Shown piece by piece: positions 7,886-16,170 of a stretch of DNA of 64,000 bases (position 1 is the stretch's first letter; each line of letters opens with the position of its first letter). The position numbers were made by a program, and so were the translations under genes. Location: assembly GCF_000308495.1 (NCBI RefSeq), contig NZ_BAFU01000072.1, positions 1 to 64,000 of the forward strand. Direction: 5' to 3'. This stretch comes from Nocardia brevicatena NBRC 12119 (GTDB lineage: Bacteria; Actinomycetota; Actinomycetes; Mycobacteriales; Mycobacteriaceae). The notes under the pieces are model-generated. The model saw only the letters and a program-made list of their open reading frames with translations. It made no database searches and was not told the origin of the DNA.

Positions 7886-8740
7886 TTACCGTTCGACTAC
7901 TACAGCCGTGCGGTTCAGAATTACCCAGTCCCCCACGCTACGGACATAGTAGGCGTCACACTCGCCTGTGACAGCGGCAAACCGCCCCTCGTCCCCCAGT
8001 ACTTTTTTGCGCACTTTTAATTCCTCTGTCCTTCTGACTACTTCGCTATCCTGTGGAAACTTGCCCAGGCTCCGCAATTCTCTGTCGATGGCTCTCAACG
8101 CTTTTTGTTGCTTAGAACACAGCTTCGAGTAGGATATTATTCGAGCATCGGGTCGCAGCGCCATCCGGAGTATTCCACCCGGCCCCGCATAGTCCGATGC
8201 CACGGATCTATCTCTCGATGCGTAGGTTCCATTGCCGAATACTCCTAGTCCCGGAAAGAATCGACCCGACTTGAACTCCGTAATATGAGAATCGATCTGA
8301 ACCCCTCGGAACAACTCGATGCCACCTGCGGCGACCACCTCGCGGATACCCTCCGGCCCGACTACCTTTGGCGGGCCATCGAATCCTTGTCGTTGGACGA
8401 TATGCAGTAGCCCCCCATCACCCTGAAAATCGCCCGGAGCCCCGTAGATGGTCAAGTTGTGCAGCTCATGATAATCGAGATCATCGGTCAGATCACGGCC
8501 ATGAACAATGTGACCTAATTCCGAAGAACCGGCAGCCCGTGGTCCGTCTCCATCGAAATCGAACCCGTCTTCAAGGTGCCGGTTGCGAGCGTCCTCGTGA
8601 TCGAGAATTCGAGCTGATTCTTTTGCACCGCCGCTGGGCCCCTTGATTCCTTCCGATAGGACATTGCCGACCTTTTTGATAGCCCCATTCAATTTTTCTC
8701 GAGCAGCGGATATCGCTTCGATCACTTGTCTACTGATCAC
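7886..8740 (-). CDS. Putative ADP-ribosyltransferase-fold protein
   Basis: A 284-residue protein starting at GTG 8740, although the frame stays open for some distance upstream. Residues ~150-205 resemble an ADP-ribosyltransferase core: IELFRGVQI would supply the NAD-binding Arg, and FGNGTYASRDRSVASDYA matches the PARP-like G-K-G-x-Y-F-A...S-A-x-Y pattern; strands ILRMALRP and ARIISYS follow. The catalytic Glu cannot be fixed by eye. Residues 1-60 are helical without a signal peptide. GC is low for the window, in keeping with horizontal transfer. No adjacent small antitoxin or immunity gene of the same orientation is obvious, so it may be an orphan toxin-like enzyme. Confidence 0.6.
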   Translation of the reverse strand: MISRQVIEAISAAREKLNGAIKKVGNVLSEGIKGPSGGAKESARILDHEDARNRHLEDGFDFDGDGPRAAGSSELGHIVHGRDLTDDLDYHELHNLTIYGAPGDFQGDGGLLHIVQRQGFDGPPKVVGPEGIREVVAAGGIELFRGVQIDSHITEFKSGRFFPGLGVFGNGTYASRDRSVASDYAGPGGILRMALRPDARIISYSKLCSKQQKALRAIDRELRSLGKFPQDSEVVRRTEELKVRKKVLGDEGRFAAVTGECDAYYVRSVGDWVILNRTAVVVER

Positions 8741-9311
8741 AATAATCTGTACCGCCTCGACCCGGATCCACCGGCCAGTGTATCGAGAGGGCGAGCATAC
8801 AGAAAGAAGATGTTTGCTACCAGAACCTTGCCGCTGATGGCCGCACCTCGGATCGTGAGTCTCCCCAAGGTTCGTGTCAATGCCATTAACTTTGGCTGTT
8901 TGCCCAGGTCGATGTATGTAGTCGGCGCTTGTATGCTGTGTTATGAGAGTTGCTGTGCGGCAGTTGTTTTCAAGATACGGTGCCGGTTCGTGGCGCAGGT
9001 GGATGCAGCGGGCCGGTTGACCGATCGGACCGGGCTAGGTGTGGTCGATGAGGCGCCGGCCGAGACCGGGTGGACCGTGCAGCGGCGGGGTGGCTTCCCT
9101 CAGCCGCCGCTCCACATCCGGTATCCGCAGTCTGGACGGCTGCGCACAAGGCGTCGCCCCGGACCCCACCGCGCGCCGCGAAGGCAGGCACTCCCAGAGA
9201 GCTCGGGGACGCAAGATCCCATACGGCACGTAAGGTCCGCCCAGCCGAAATCCGATGGTAAGCCGGATCTAACCACCCGATCAAGGCGCTTTCCGCCGGA
9301 CAGATGAACGA
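8741..9311. other. Intergenic stretch without a recognisable gene
   Basis: This 571-bp stretch is the right border of the accessory island. Open frames exist on both strands, but none has a family-like sequence or ribosome site. Composition moves from AT-richer (8741-8960) to the normal high GC (from about 8990), marking the change from acquired to core DNA. Confidence 0.6.
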
Positions 9312-10391
9312 TCAAATGCTAAACCTGAACCCGACTACGTCGCCGTCGGCCATAACATAGTCCTTGCCCTCCATCCGGACCTTCCCCGCCGCCTTCGCCG
9401 CGGCCATGGAACCGGCCTCGATCAGGTCGTCGTAGGCAACCACTTCGGCCTTGATGAAGCCGCGCTCGAAGTCGGTGTGGATGACGCCGGCTGCCTTCGG
9501 TGCGGTATCGCCCTGGTGGATGGTCCAGGCGCGGGCTTCCTTCGGACCGGCGGTGAGATAGGTTTGCAGGCCGAGCGTGTGGAAGCCGGCGCGAGCCAAA
9601 GCGTGCAGACCGGGCTCGGACTGGCCGATGGACTCCAGGAGCTCGGCCGCGGATTCGGCGTCGAGTTCGAGGAGTTCGGCCTCCACCTTGGCGTCGAGGA
9701 AGACCGCGTCGGCGGGCGCGACCGAGGCTTCGAGCTCGGTGATCTTTGCCTCGTCGCCGAGGACGGTTTCGTCGGCGTTGAACACGTAGAGGAACGGTTT
9801 GGTGGTGAGCAGCGACAGCTCTTTGAGCAGTTCGGTGTCGACCTCGCCGGCCGCGGCGAAAAGGGTGCGGCCCTCGTTGAGGATTTCCTGGGCCTTCTTG
9901 GCCGCCTCGGCGACGGGTTTGCGGTCCTTTTTGACCTTGGCTTCCTTCTCCAGGCGGACCACCGCCTTCTCCAGGGTCTGCAGGTCGGCGAGGATCAGTT
10001 CGGTTTCGATGATCTCGATATCGGCGGCCGGGTCGACCCGGCCGTCCACATGTACCACATCGTCGTCGGAGAAAACCCGGACGACCTGGCAGATGGCGTC
10101 GGCTTCGCGGATGTTGGCGAGGAATTTGTTGCCGAGCCCGGCGCCTTCGGAGGCGCCCTTGACGATGCCGGCGATATCGACGAACGAGACCGTGGCGGGC
10201 ACGATGCGGGCGGAGCCGAAGATCCCCGCGAGCTCGTCCAGACGGGGGTCGGGCAGCGGGACCACCCCGACGTTCGGCTCGATGGTCGCGAACGGGTAGT
10301 TCGCGGCGAGTACGTCGTTGCGGGTCAGCGCGTTGAACAGCGTGGACTTTCCGACGTTGGGCAGGCCGACGATTCCGAGGGTGAGACTCAC
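9312..10391 (-). CDS. ychF: Redox-regulated ATPase YchF (Obg-family)
   Basis: A 359-residue protein of standard YchF length. The G1 P-loop is GLPNVGKST, the G3 region is VDIAGIVKGASEG, and the base-recognition motif reads FNADE instead of NKxD, which is why YchF prefers ATP to GTP. A coiled-coil insert lies at ~130-170 and a TGS domain at ~280-359 (RAWTIHQGDTAPKAAG). It binds ribosomes and influences translation of stress and leaderless mRNAs in other bacteria. The start is GTG 10391. In M. tuberculosis the orthologue (Rv1112) lies near ispH; here the two are about 20 kb apart because of inserted accessory DNA. Confidence 0.97.
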   Translation of the reverse strand: MSLTLGIVGLPNVGKSTLFNALTRNDVLAANYPFATIEPNVGVVPLPDPRLDELAGIFGSARIVPATVSFVDIAGIVKGASEGAGLGNKFLANIREADAICQVVRVFSDDDVVHVDGRVDPAADIEIIETELILADLQTLEKAVVRLEKEAKVKKDRKPVAEAAKKAQEILNEGRTLFAAAGEVDTELLKELSLLTTKPFLYVFNADETVLGDEAKITELEASVAPADAVFLDAKVEAELLELDAESAAELLESIGQSEPGLHALARAGFHTLGLQTYLTAGPKEARAWTIHQGDTAPKAAGVIHTDFERGFIKAEVVAYDDLIEAGSMAAAKAAGKVRMEGKDYVMADGDVVGFRFSI

Positions 10392-10570
10392 GAGGATAGA
10401 AGTCTACGCGCGCGACGGCTCGGCTCGGCCGGCGCCCGGGCCGCGCCTACCTGCGAGCGCACGCGGGCCCGCTCGTAGTCCGGCGGCGTATACCGCGAAG
10501 GCCGTCCGGTCGCCCGGGCGCTCGGTGATCTCCAGGAGTTCCCCGGCCCGTTCGTGCTGGACCATCCGGT

Positions 10571-10763
10571 CCACCGTACGCTGTTTGCGCGCCCGCTAAC
10601 CCGTATACACGTGCTCGGTGAAGGATGCGGCGATCATGGGGTGCAGGGTCTGCAGCGTCACCGCTCGCGGGAGCACGATCAGAAAGCGGCGGTCTCCGAG
10701 GTAGCGCCGCAGCAAGGAGTCCGGATCCGGTGCGAGCACTGTTTTCCCGCTGGTCGATCGCAT
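10571..10763 (-). pseudogene. Fragment of a DUF2236 (MpaB-like oxygenase) gene
   Basis: From ATG 10763 the minus strand encodes an N-terminus typical of DUF2236 (rubber-oxygenase/MpaB fold): DPDSLLRRYLGDRRFL, then TLQTLHPMIAASFTEHVYTG. A TAG codon ends the frame there, after 53 residues. Just past the stop, in the same frame, comes RKQRTVDRMV, which also fits the family, but a few codons later the similarity ends. The gene thus carries a nonsense codon and has lost most of its sequence (full proteins have about 280 or more residues). Bases 10392-10570 hold nothing else I recognise. Confidence 0.7.
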
Positions 10764-10806
10764 ACGCACCCACAGGTTCCGGTCGCGACCTATACTTGCG
10801 ACGTCA

Positions 10807-10832
10807 TGAGAGTAATTTATTATCTTCTCTCA
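10807..10832. promoter_or_regulatory. AT-rich imperfect dyad upstream of the AraC gene
   Basis: TGAGAG (10807-10812) and CTCTCA (10827-10832) flank a 14-base AT-rich centre. The site lies 56 bases upstream of the AraC-family start at 10888 and is the only AT-rich spot nearby, so it probably marks the promoter. Which protein binds it is unknown. Confidence 0.35.
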
Positions 10833-10887
10833 AGGCGGTCCGGGATTCCGAAAGATAACCGGCCGGGAGCCGGCGTAGCGTGACGCT

Positions 10888-11730
10888 ATGAAGTCGACCT
10901 CGCAGGCGGTGGCGGCCCAACCGGCGCCGCCACTGGCCGCCTTCATCGACCGGTACATGGGCTACCACCTGTCCGGATTCGCACCGGGGCTACATCGCGG
11001 CCTTCCCTCCCGGCATATGACCTTCATCGTCGCCATCGGCCCGTCCATCGATGTGGTGACCCAGGCCGATACCCGCCAGGGACCGGACAGCTACCGCTGC
11101 GTCCTGAGCGGACTCCAGGACGGCCCGGCGCTGATCGCCCACCACGGCATCCAAGAAGGCGTCGGCATCGAACTCACCCCATTGGGCAGCCGCGCGCTGT
11201 TCGGTATGCCCGCGAGCGAACTGTGGAACACCTCGGTCGAGTTCGCCGAGGTGGCCGGGCCGATAGGACGACAGCTGTGGGAAGAACTGCACGAGCACAG
11301 CTCCTGGCCCGAACGCTTCGCCGCGTGCGACCGGGTGCTGACCCAACTCCTGGTCCCCGAGCGAACGGTCGCTCCCGAGCTCGCCTGGGCATGGCGGGCG
11401 GTGGTGGACTCCGACGGCGCGGTGGCGGTCGGTCCGCTCGCCGAACGCATCGGCTGGAGCCGGCAGCACCTGACCCGGCGGTTCAGCGTCGAATTCGGGT
11501 TGAGCCCGAAGCTCGCGGCACGGATCGCCCGGTTCGAGCGCGCCAAACGAATGCTGTCGCACACCCCGTCGTTCGTCTCCGTCGCCCAGGTCGCGGCGGC
11601 CTGCGGCTACTACGACCAGCCGCATCTGAACCGGGACTTCGCCCAGCTCGCCGGCTGCAGCCCGACGACCTGGCTGGCCGAGGAGCTTCCATCCGTACAA
11701 GACCCGGCCGGGGGCCGCGAGCGACACTGA
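10888..11730 (+). CDS. AraC-family transcriptional regulator
   Basis: A 280-residue regulator. Residues 1-165 form a sensor domain with PLAAFIDRYMGYHLSGFAPG and a cupin-like pattern (RHMTFIVAIG). Residues ~180-275 form the AraC DNA-binding domain, with helices VGPLAERIGWSRQHLTRRF and QVAAACGYYDQPHLNRDFAQ. It is followed after 4 bases by a VOC-superfamily gene on the same strand; such AraC-VOC pairs are common in actinobacteria and the regulator probably controls its partner. It belongs to the same subfamily as the regulator at 2103. Confidence 0.9.
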   Translation: MKSTSQAVAAQPAPPLAAFIDRYMGYHLSGFAPGLHRGLPSRHMTFIVAIGPSIDVVTQADTRQGPDSYRCVLSGLQDGPALIAHHGIQEGVGIELTPLGSRALFGMPASELWNTSVEFAEVAGPIGRQLWEELHEHSSWPERFAACDRVLTQLLVPERTVAPELAWAWRAVVDSDGAVAVGPLAERIGWSRQHLTRRFSVEFGLSPKLAARIARFERAKRMLSHTPSFVSVAQVAAACGYYDQPHLNRDFAQLAGCSPTTWLAEELPSVQDPAGGRERH

Positions 11731-11734
11731 GTTC

Positions 11735-12163
11735 ATGACCGCAGTGAACGAAACATCCACGAAAACGACACCCGCCCCGACCGTCTGGCCCTGCCTGGCC
11801 TTCCGCGATGCCCGCGGCACCGCGGACTTCCTGGTCAAGGCATTCGGTTTCGAACTGACCGCCGTATACGCCCGGGACGACGATCCGTCGGTGGTCGAAC
11901 ACGGTGAGCTGCGTTGGCCACTCGGCGGCGGCGTCATGTTCGGGACGGCCGATAAGGCCACCGGCCTGCCCGACCGCCGCCAACCCGGCGCCGAATCCGT
12001 ATACGTGGTCTGCAGCGACCCGGACGCCCTCTACGAACGGGCCACGGCGGCCGGCGCGGAAACGGTGCGCGGGCTTCGCGACGAGGACTACGGCTCGCGC
12101 GGATTCACCGTGGCCGACCCGGAAGGCAACCAGTGGAGTTTCGGAACATACCGGGGACACTGA
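11735..12163 (+). CDS. VOC-superfamily protein (glyoxalase/bleomycin-resistance fold)
   Basis: A 142-residue protein with two beta-alpha-beta-beta-beta modules: VWPCLAFRDARGTADFLVKA with FGFELTAVYARDD, then SVYVVCSDPDALYERATAAG with RGFTVADPEGNQWSFGTY. The FTVADPEGNQWSFG ending is diagnostic. VOC proteins bind metals or small hydrophobic ligands; this sequence does not allow choice among lyase, dioxygenase or resistance functions. It is in an operon with the AraC gene ending 4 bases upstream and convergent with the DUF1648 gene. Confidence 0.9.
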   Translation: MTAVNETSTKTTPAPTVWPCLAFRDARGTADFLVKAFGFELTAVYARDDDPSVVEHGELRWPLGGGVMFGTADKATGLPDRRQPGAESVYVVCSDPDALYERATAAGAETVRGLRDEDYGSRGFTVADPEGNQWSFGTYRGH

Positions 12164-12185
12164 GCCGGGACACCGGCCGGTCGGA

Positions 12186-12695
12186 TCACACGGTCGGTGA
12201 CTCGTCCGGTCGGTATCGCCGGAGCATCATCCACAGACCGTGACCGAGTATCACGACGACCGCTACCACGGTCCCGGCGATGCCGAACACCGGCATCCTC
12301 GGCTCGGCCTGTTCCGCGGCCCAGACCAGCGAGAACTCGACCACGGTCAGCAACCCCATGACAAGGGCGCCAACGGCGTGCAGATCCTGTCGAAGCATCC
12401 GCCGTGCCCGCGCCTCTCGTTCCGGAGTGGCGGTCCACCACTGTTTATGCGGCAGATTCACCCACTGCGAGGACAGCGATATCCGGACCGTCCACCACGC
12501 CACCGCCGCGAGCAGGACCGCCATGACAAGTCCGATCAGCGCCGAACCGGTCAGCACCTCGGCCCGGGTACCCCAACTGTCCACATCACCATCGGCTCCG
12601 AAATGCAAGGGCGCCCGCTCGGGTAGCGCGCTGACGGCCCATATCCAGGCCGCAGCGTAGGCCCCCGTGGACAGTAGAAAGAGAAAAAACACCAC
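12186..12695 (-). CDS. DUF1648-type integral membrane protein
   Basis: A 169-residue protein with four hydrophobic helices: residues ~1-25, 45-70, 108-130 and 137-158. The loop after helix 1, LPERAPLHFGADGDVDSWGT, is the hallmark of DUF1648, a domain found in small membrane proteins and in SdpI-like immunity proteins. A basic cytosolic loop lies at ~85-105. The start is GTG 12695. No operon partner is visible. The function is unknown. Confidence 0.85.
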   Translation of the reverse strand: MVFFLFLLSTGAYAAAWIWAVSALPERAPLHFGADGDVDSWGTRAEVLTGSALIGLVMAVLLAAVAWWTVRISLSSQWVNLPHKQWWTATPEREARARRMLRQDLHAVGALVMGLLTVVEFSLVWAAEQAEPRMPVFGIAGTVVAVVVILGHGLWMMLRRYRPDESPTV

Positions 12696-12729
12696 GTCAG
12701 TTTGCCATCGGTGGCGGTGATGATCGATA

Positions 12730-12803
12730 GGCCCGGGGGACTCGAACCCCGAATCCCCGGATCAAAGCTCCGTGTGATCATTCCGGCACCAAACCCTTGG
12801 ACA
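12730..12803 (-). pseudogene. tRNA-like remnant, closest to a tRNA-Gln(TTG)
   Basis: On the minus strand a perfect T-arm (GGGG TTCGAGT CCCC) is followed by a 3' acceptor-like CGGGCCTA. Upstream of it are a D-arm-like GTG/CAC stem with GG in the loop and an anticodon region GGA-GCTTTGA-TCC. The anticodon loop is offset by one base relative to a normal Gln CTTTGAA loop, and no 5' strand complementary to CGGGCCT is present. It therefore looks like a degenerate or partial tRNA and not a working gene. It lies just left of the ligase/ACP/acyltransferase cluster, where an integration scar would be plausible. Confidence 0.4.
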
Positions 12804-13063
12804 TATGTCAACTTTTCGCTGTCGCTCGCGGTGAGCTCGCTCGGTCAGCGCCAACATTGCTGCTGCGGCGTGATCCGGGCCTTTCGGCGGCACCCGGCTG
12901 TTCAATGGCAACCACGATAAGCTCGGTCCGAAACCGACAGAAGCCTTGATGTTCGATACCGGCATTCTCCGCCCGACCTACAGGCGTTATCGCCGACACC
13001 TTGTAGATGCCGCATCCCACTCCTATCCTTACGGGCAGAGGGGGCGGACCCCGCGGAGTAGAG
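12804..13063. other. Intergenic stretch upstream of the ligase gene
   Basis: No gene is recognised. The stretch should hold the promoter of the ligase gene at 13064; no clear operator is seen apart from the small palindrome GACATATGTC near 12799-12809. Confidence 0.4.
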
Positions 13064-14524
13064 ATGATCTACGACAATCTGCTAGCGCTGACAGCTCAGG
13101 CACCGATCACCAGCGGATTGCGGCAGGGCGAAGTATTTACGCCCTACGCCGCTTTGGTCGAGCGGATCGACCGACTCGCCGCCGGCTTTATCGAACGCGG
13201 CATCGAGAGCGGCGATCCCGTTGCCCTGCTGATTCCGAACTCACCCGATCTTTTCGTGACCGCCTACGCGCTCTTCGCCATCGGCGCCATCGCGATGCCG
13301 ATGGGCGAGACGGCCACGCGATCCGAACGCGCCACGCTCGCCCAGAAGACCGGACCCAAGGCCGTCGTCTCGACTCCCGGTCTCGCCGCTGCTGCCGAGA
13401 TGCTGATCACGGATGCAGCCCCCGGCATTCCCTCGTTGCTGACGAGTACCTTGCCCGAAGGAAGCGCAACCACCCGGCTGCCGAAACTGCCGGGCGACAC
13501 AATGGCGCTCTACCTCTTCTCGTCCGGCTCGACCGGGTTGCCCAAGGTGGTGCCGCACACCCATGCCGAGCTCATCGCCGACGGTGAACGAGCCAGCACA
13601 GCCTGGGACCTTCAGCCCGACGATATCGTCCTCAACATTCTGCCGGGCAACTTCTCGTTGGGCTTCATACTGGGCGCTACGGATGCCGTCGCCGGCGGTG
13701 CGACGACGCTCTACTGGAGCGATCCCCTGCCGCTGGTGCTTTCGCGCAAGAAGCTGCTCGACACCATGGTCCGCGAGCGCGTCACCGTCATGGGTGCCGT
13801 TCCGGCAATGTACGAAATCCTCGCCGGTCAGACCGGCAGTTTCGATCTCAGGCTGCGCCTGGCCTTCTCGGGCGGCGTCGCACTGAAGCGGCCGACCTTC
13901 GAAGCGGTGCGCGAGCGCCTCGGTATCACACTTCGTCAGGATTACGGCTCGGCCGAGGCGAGCATGGTCTCGCACAATAACTCCGCCGATCCCGATTCGA
14001 GCTGGGCCTCGGCGGGCAAGCCGGCGGGCGACGCCAGGGTCCGCATCGTTCCGTTCGACACCGAATTCGGACCGTCCGTCGGCGAAATGGAACTGAGATC
14101 ATCCTCGCTCATGGGGGGCTATCTCGGCGACGCCGTGGCCAATGCTCAGGCGTTCGATGAGGGCTGGTTCAGGACCGGCGATCTTGCCTCGCTCGATGAA
14201 GAAGGTCGCATCTTCATCCGTGGCCGCAGCAAGCTGCTGATCGAGGTATCCGGCTACAAGATCGACCCTATCGAGGTGGAGGAGACGCTCATGACCTTGC
14301 CCGCCGTCGCCGAAGCCGCAGTGGCGGGTCTCCCGGACCGGCGCAACGGCAATCGGCTGATCGCGTTTGTCGTCAAAGGGGCGGATGTGTCGGCCGATGA
14401 GTTGATCCGCTATGCCCGCGAAAGGCTGTCGGTTCAGAAGGTCCCGGCCGAGATCGCGTTCATCGACGCACTGCCGCGGAGCCCGGCCGGCAAGGTGCTC
14501 CGCGCGCGACTGCGCGAACTTTAG
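13064..14524 (+). CDS. AMP-forming acyl/aryl ligase (ANL superfamily)
   Basis: A 486-residue class I adenylate-forming enzyme. ATG 13064 is preferred because GGAG lies 5-7 bases before it. Motifs appear in order: the phosphate loop LFSSGSTGLPK (A3), YGSAEA (A5), GWFRTGDLASLDEEGRIFI (A7), RGRSKLLIEVSGYKIDPIEV (A8) and PRSPAGKVLR with the catalytic Lys (A10). It should activate a carboxylic acid as acyl-AMP and pass it to a thiol. The stand-alone carrier protein encoded at 14521-14775 is the obvious acceptor. The acid specificity cannot be read by eye. Codon use is less GC-extreme than in the flanking core genes, which suggests transfer. Confidence 0.9.
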   Translation: MIYDNLLALTAQAPITSGLRQGEVFTPYAALVERIDRLAAGFIERGIESGDPVALLIPNSPDLFVTAYALFAIGAIAMPMGETATRSERATLAQKTGPKAVVSTPGLAAAAEMLITDAAPGIPSLLTSTLPEGSATTRLPKLPGDTMALYLFSSGSTGLPKVVPHTHAELIADGERASTAWDLQPDDIVLNILPGNFSLGFILGATDAVAGGATTLYWSDPLPLVLSRKKLLDTMVRERVTVMGAVPAMYEILAGQTGSFDLRLRLAFSGGVALKRPTFEAVRERLGITLRQDYGSAEASMVSHNNSADPDSSWASAGKPAGDARVRIVPFDTEFGPSVGEMELRSSSLMGGYLGDAVANAQAFDEGWFRTGDLASLDEEGRIFIRGRSKLLIEVSGYKIDPIEVEETLMTLPAVAEAAVAGLPDRRNGNRLIAFVVKGADVSADELIRYARERLSVQKVPAEIAFIDALPRSPAGKVLRARLREL

Positions 14525-14775
14525 TCGGGCGGAGCCGCTCGCTGCGAAACATAGGCTGCTATGTTCGCAGGCGATTCGAACAGGTCTGCCCGTATCTCCG
14601 TGTCAGGGATGCTGATCTCGAATCGCTCCTCGAGGAACCGCAGCAGTTCTACCAGTTTGATCGAGTCCAGCAGGCCGGCCTCGAGCAAAGGGGTCTCGCG
14701 CTTGACCGGCGCTCCGCCGGTTTCGGCCACCATGGCGGAGATATACTCGATTATCGGTTGTTCGATATCGCTCAT
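14521..14775 (-). CDS. Stand-alone acyl/peptidyl carrier protein
   Basis: An 84-residue carrier protein starting at ATG 14775, with AAGGA 8-9 bases upstream; a GTG directly before it could also start. The phosphopantetheine Ser lies in LLEAGLLDSIKLVELLRFLE, the usual L-(L/G)-D-S-(I/L)-x-x-(V/L) site on helix 2. Its 3' end overlaps the 3' end of the ligase gene by 4 bases on the opposite strand, and its start is divergent from the acyltransferase gene, with 82 bases between. It probably carries the substrate between the ligase and the acyltransferase. Confidence 0.92.
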   Translation of the reverse strand: MSDIEQPIIEYISAMVAETGGAPVKRETPLLEAGLLDSIKLVELLRFLEERFEISIPDTEIRADLFESPANIAAYVSQRAAPPD

Positions 14776-14857
14776 CACTCGAGTTCCTTATGTAGTCGGC
14801 ATACTGGCCAATTTCATCGCAATCCGAATTGGTACTCGAAAACCATGGGAGGACGGT

Positions 14858-16120
14858 TTGGGTGAAACGCGTCCGCTGGGCGAACGGGAACTACTGCTCA
14901 ACCATATGATCGCCATACAGGTGCTGCATGTACGCGGCCGCCTCGATCCGGCGCTGGTGAAGCGTGCGCTCGCCTGGCTACAGGCTCAGCAGCCTATCCT
15001 CCGCGCTCATATCCGCTACGGCAAGGTTGTCTGGCGGCACCTGCCGCCCTTCTTCTACCGCCGGCCCTGGTTCGACACCGAGGGCACAACGGAGATCCCG
15101 TTGAAGGTGCTCGACGACACCGACCCAGACGCTTGGCGCAAGGTTTTTACCTCTGACATCCGCGCACTGATCCCGAAGGGCAATCATCCGCGCCTGCGGG
15201 TAACGCTGGTGCGGCAGTCGCCCGACGCCGACCTCAACCACATCGTCATCTGCGTCGACCACGCGACGCTCGACGCCCAGTCCGCCAACATGCTCGCTCA
15301 CCGGCTTCTCGAATTCCTCGCCGATCCGGCCATGGCGCAACTGAAACCGCCGCTCCACACCACCCTGCCCCCGCCGATCGAGGCCGGACTGCCCAACAAG
15401 TCCGACAGTGGCAAGAAGACCACCTACACGCCGGCCATTCGGCTGCCCAAGCAGACGGTACCTGACCCGAAGAAAGAAACGCGCGTACTGGCGCGTCACC
15501 TCGAGCCCGTCATAACGGCAGCGCTCGAGGATGCCATCAAAGCCAACAGAACAACGCTCCACGGTGCGTTGACGGCAGCCTTCCTGCTTGCCATACGCGA
15601 GCGGTACGGGCTTGACGTCATGACCGTGTTGACCACGGTCGACCTCCGTCGTCTCAGTAAACTCGCGCTGCCGCACGAGACCTACGGTTGCTACGTCGAC
15701 ATCCTGCGTACCCAGCACTCGATAACCGACGACTTCTGGGCAACCGCACGTGACGCCTCGTTCAAGCTGATCGCCGCGCTGGCCAAGGACCACGAGTCCG
15801 CCTCGATCATGAAGCTTCCCGAATGGGAAGTGTATCGGCGCGAAGTCGGCCCAACGATCCGGAACAAACGGCGCATCGACGGACTTGCGGTTACCACGGC
15901 GGGCGAGTCCGGCCTTCAAGCCGGCTACGGCGCCTACACGCTCGAGGACGTCACCAGGGCCGTTTCGCTCGACGCGTTCGGCCCGTCACTGTTCGTGATC
16001 GCCAACGGGCGGCTTGGTGGCCTCGACCTCAGCGTCGGGTACGCGGCAATCGCGATGAGCGAGGATGAGGTGCGGTGGCTCACCGACAACGCGGTGGACC
16101 GGCTCGAAAGTGCTGGATAA
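14858..16120 (+). CDS. Condensation-fold acyltransferase (PapA5-like)
   Basis: A 420-residue protein in the size range of PapA5-type acyltransferases. The TTG at 14858 is chosen because GGGAGGA sits 5 bases upstream and the resulting N-terminus (GETRPLGERELLLNHM) resembles family starts. The catalytic HxxxD motif is HATLD in CVDHATLDAQSA. The chloramphenicol-acetyltransferase-like second half includes RHLEPVITAALEDA, TLHGALTAAFLLA and FGPSLFVIANGRLGGLDLSV. The family joins carrier-bound acyl groups to alcohols or amines. With the neighbouring ligase and carrier protein it forms a complete load-and-transfer set. There is no membrane segment. Confidence 0.85.
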   Translation: MGETRPLGERELLLNHMIAIQVLHVRGRLDPALVKRALAWLQAQQPILRAHIRYGKVVWRHLPPFFYRRPWFDTEGTTEIPLKVLDDTDPDAWRKVFTSDIRALIPKGNHPRLRVTLVRQSPDADLNHIVICVDHATLDAQSANMLAHRLLEFLADPAMAQLKPPLHTTLPPPIEAGLPNKSDSGKKTTYTPAIRLPKQTVPDPKKETRVLARHLEPVITAALEDAIKANRTTLHGALTAAFLLAIRERYGLDVMTVLTTVDLRRLSKLALPHETYGCYVDILRTQHSITDDFWATARDASFKLIAALAKDHESASIMKLPEWEVYRREVGPTIRNKRRIDGLAVTTAGESGLQAGYGAYTLEDVTRAVSLDAFGPSLFVIANGRLGGLDLSVGYAAIAMSEDEVRWLTDNAVDRLESAG

Positions 16121-16170
16121 GGACGCCGCGCCGATCGCAGCACGCCCCGCGTCGTGGACGAGGTTCCGGG

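Noticed and set aside
4947-8740. Possible CRISPR array or phage attachment repeats in the toxin island
   Set aside because: The only repeats found are the vapBC duplication and the operators; there is no regular spacer-repeat pattern and no cas or integrase gene.
8726-9307. 193-codon plus-strand frame across the right island border
   Set aside because: It spans a change in base composition, has no similarity and no ribosome site; treated as chance.
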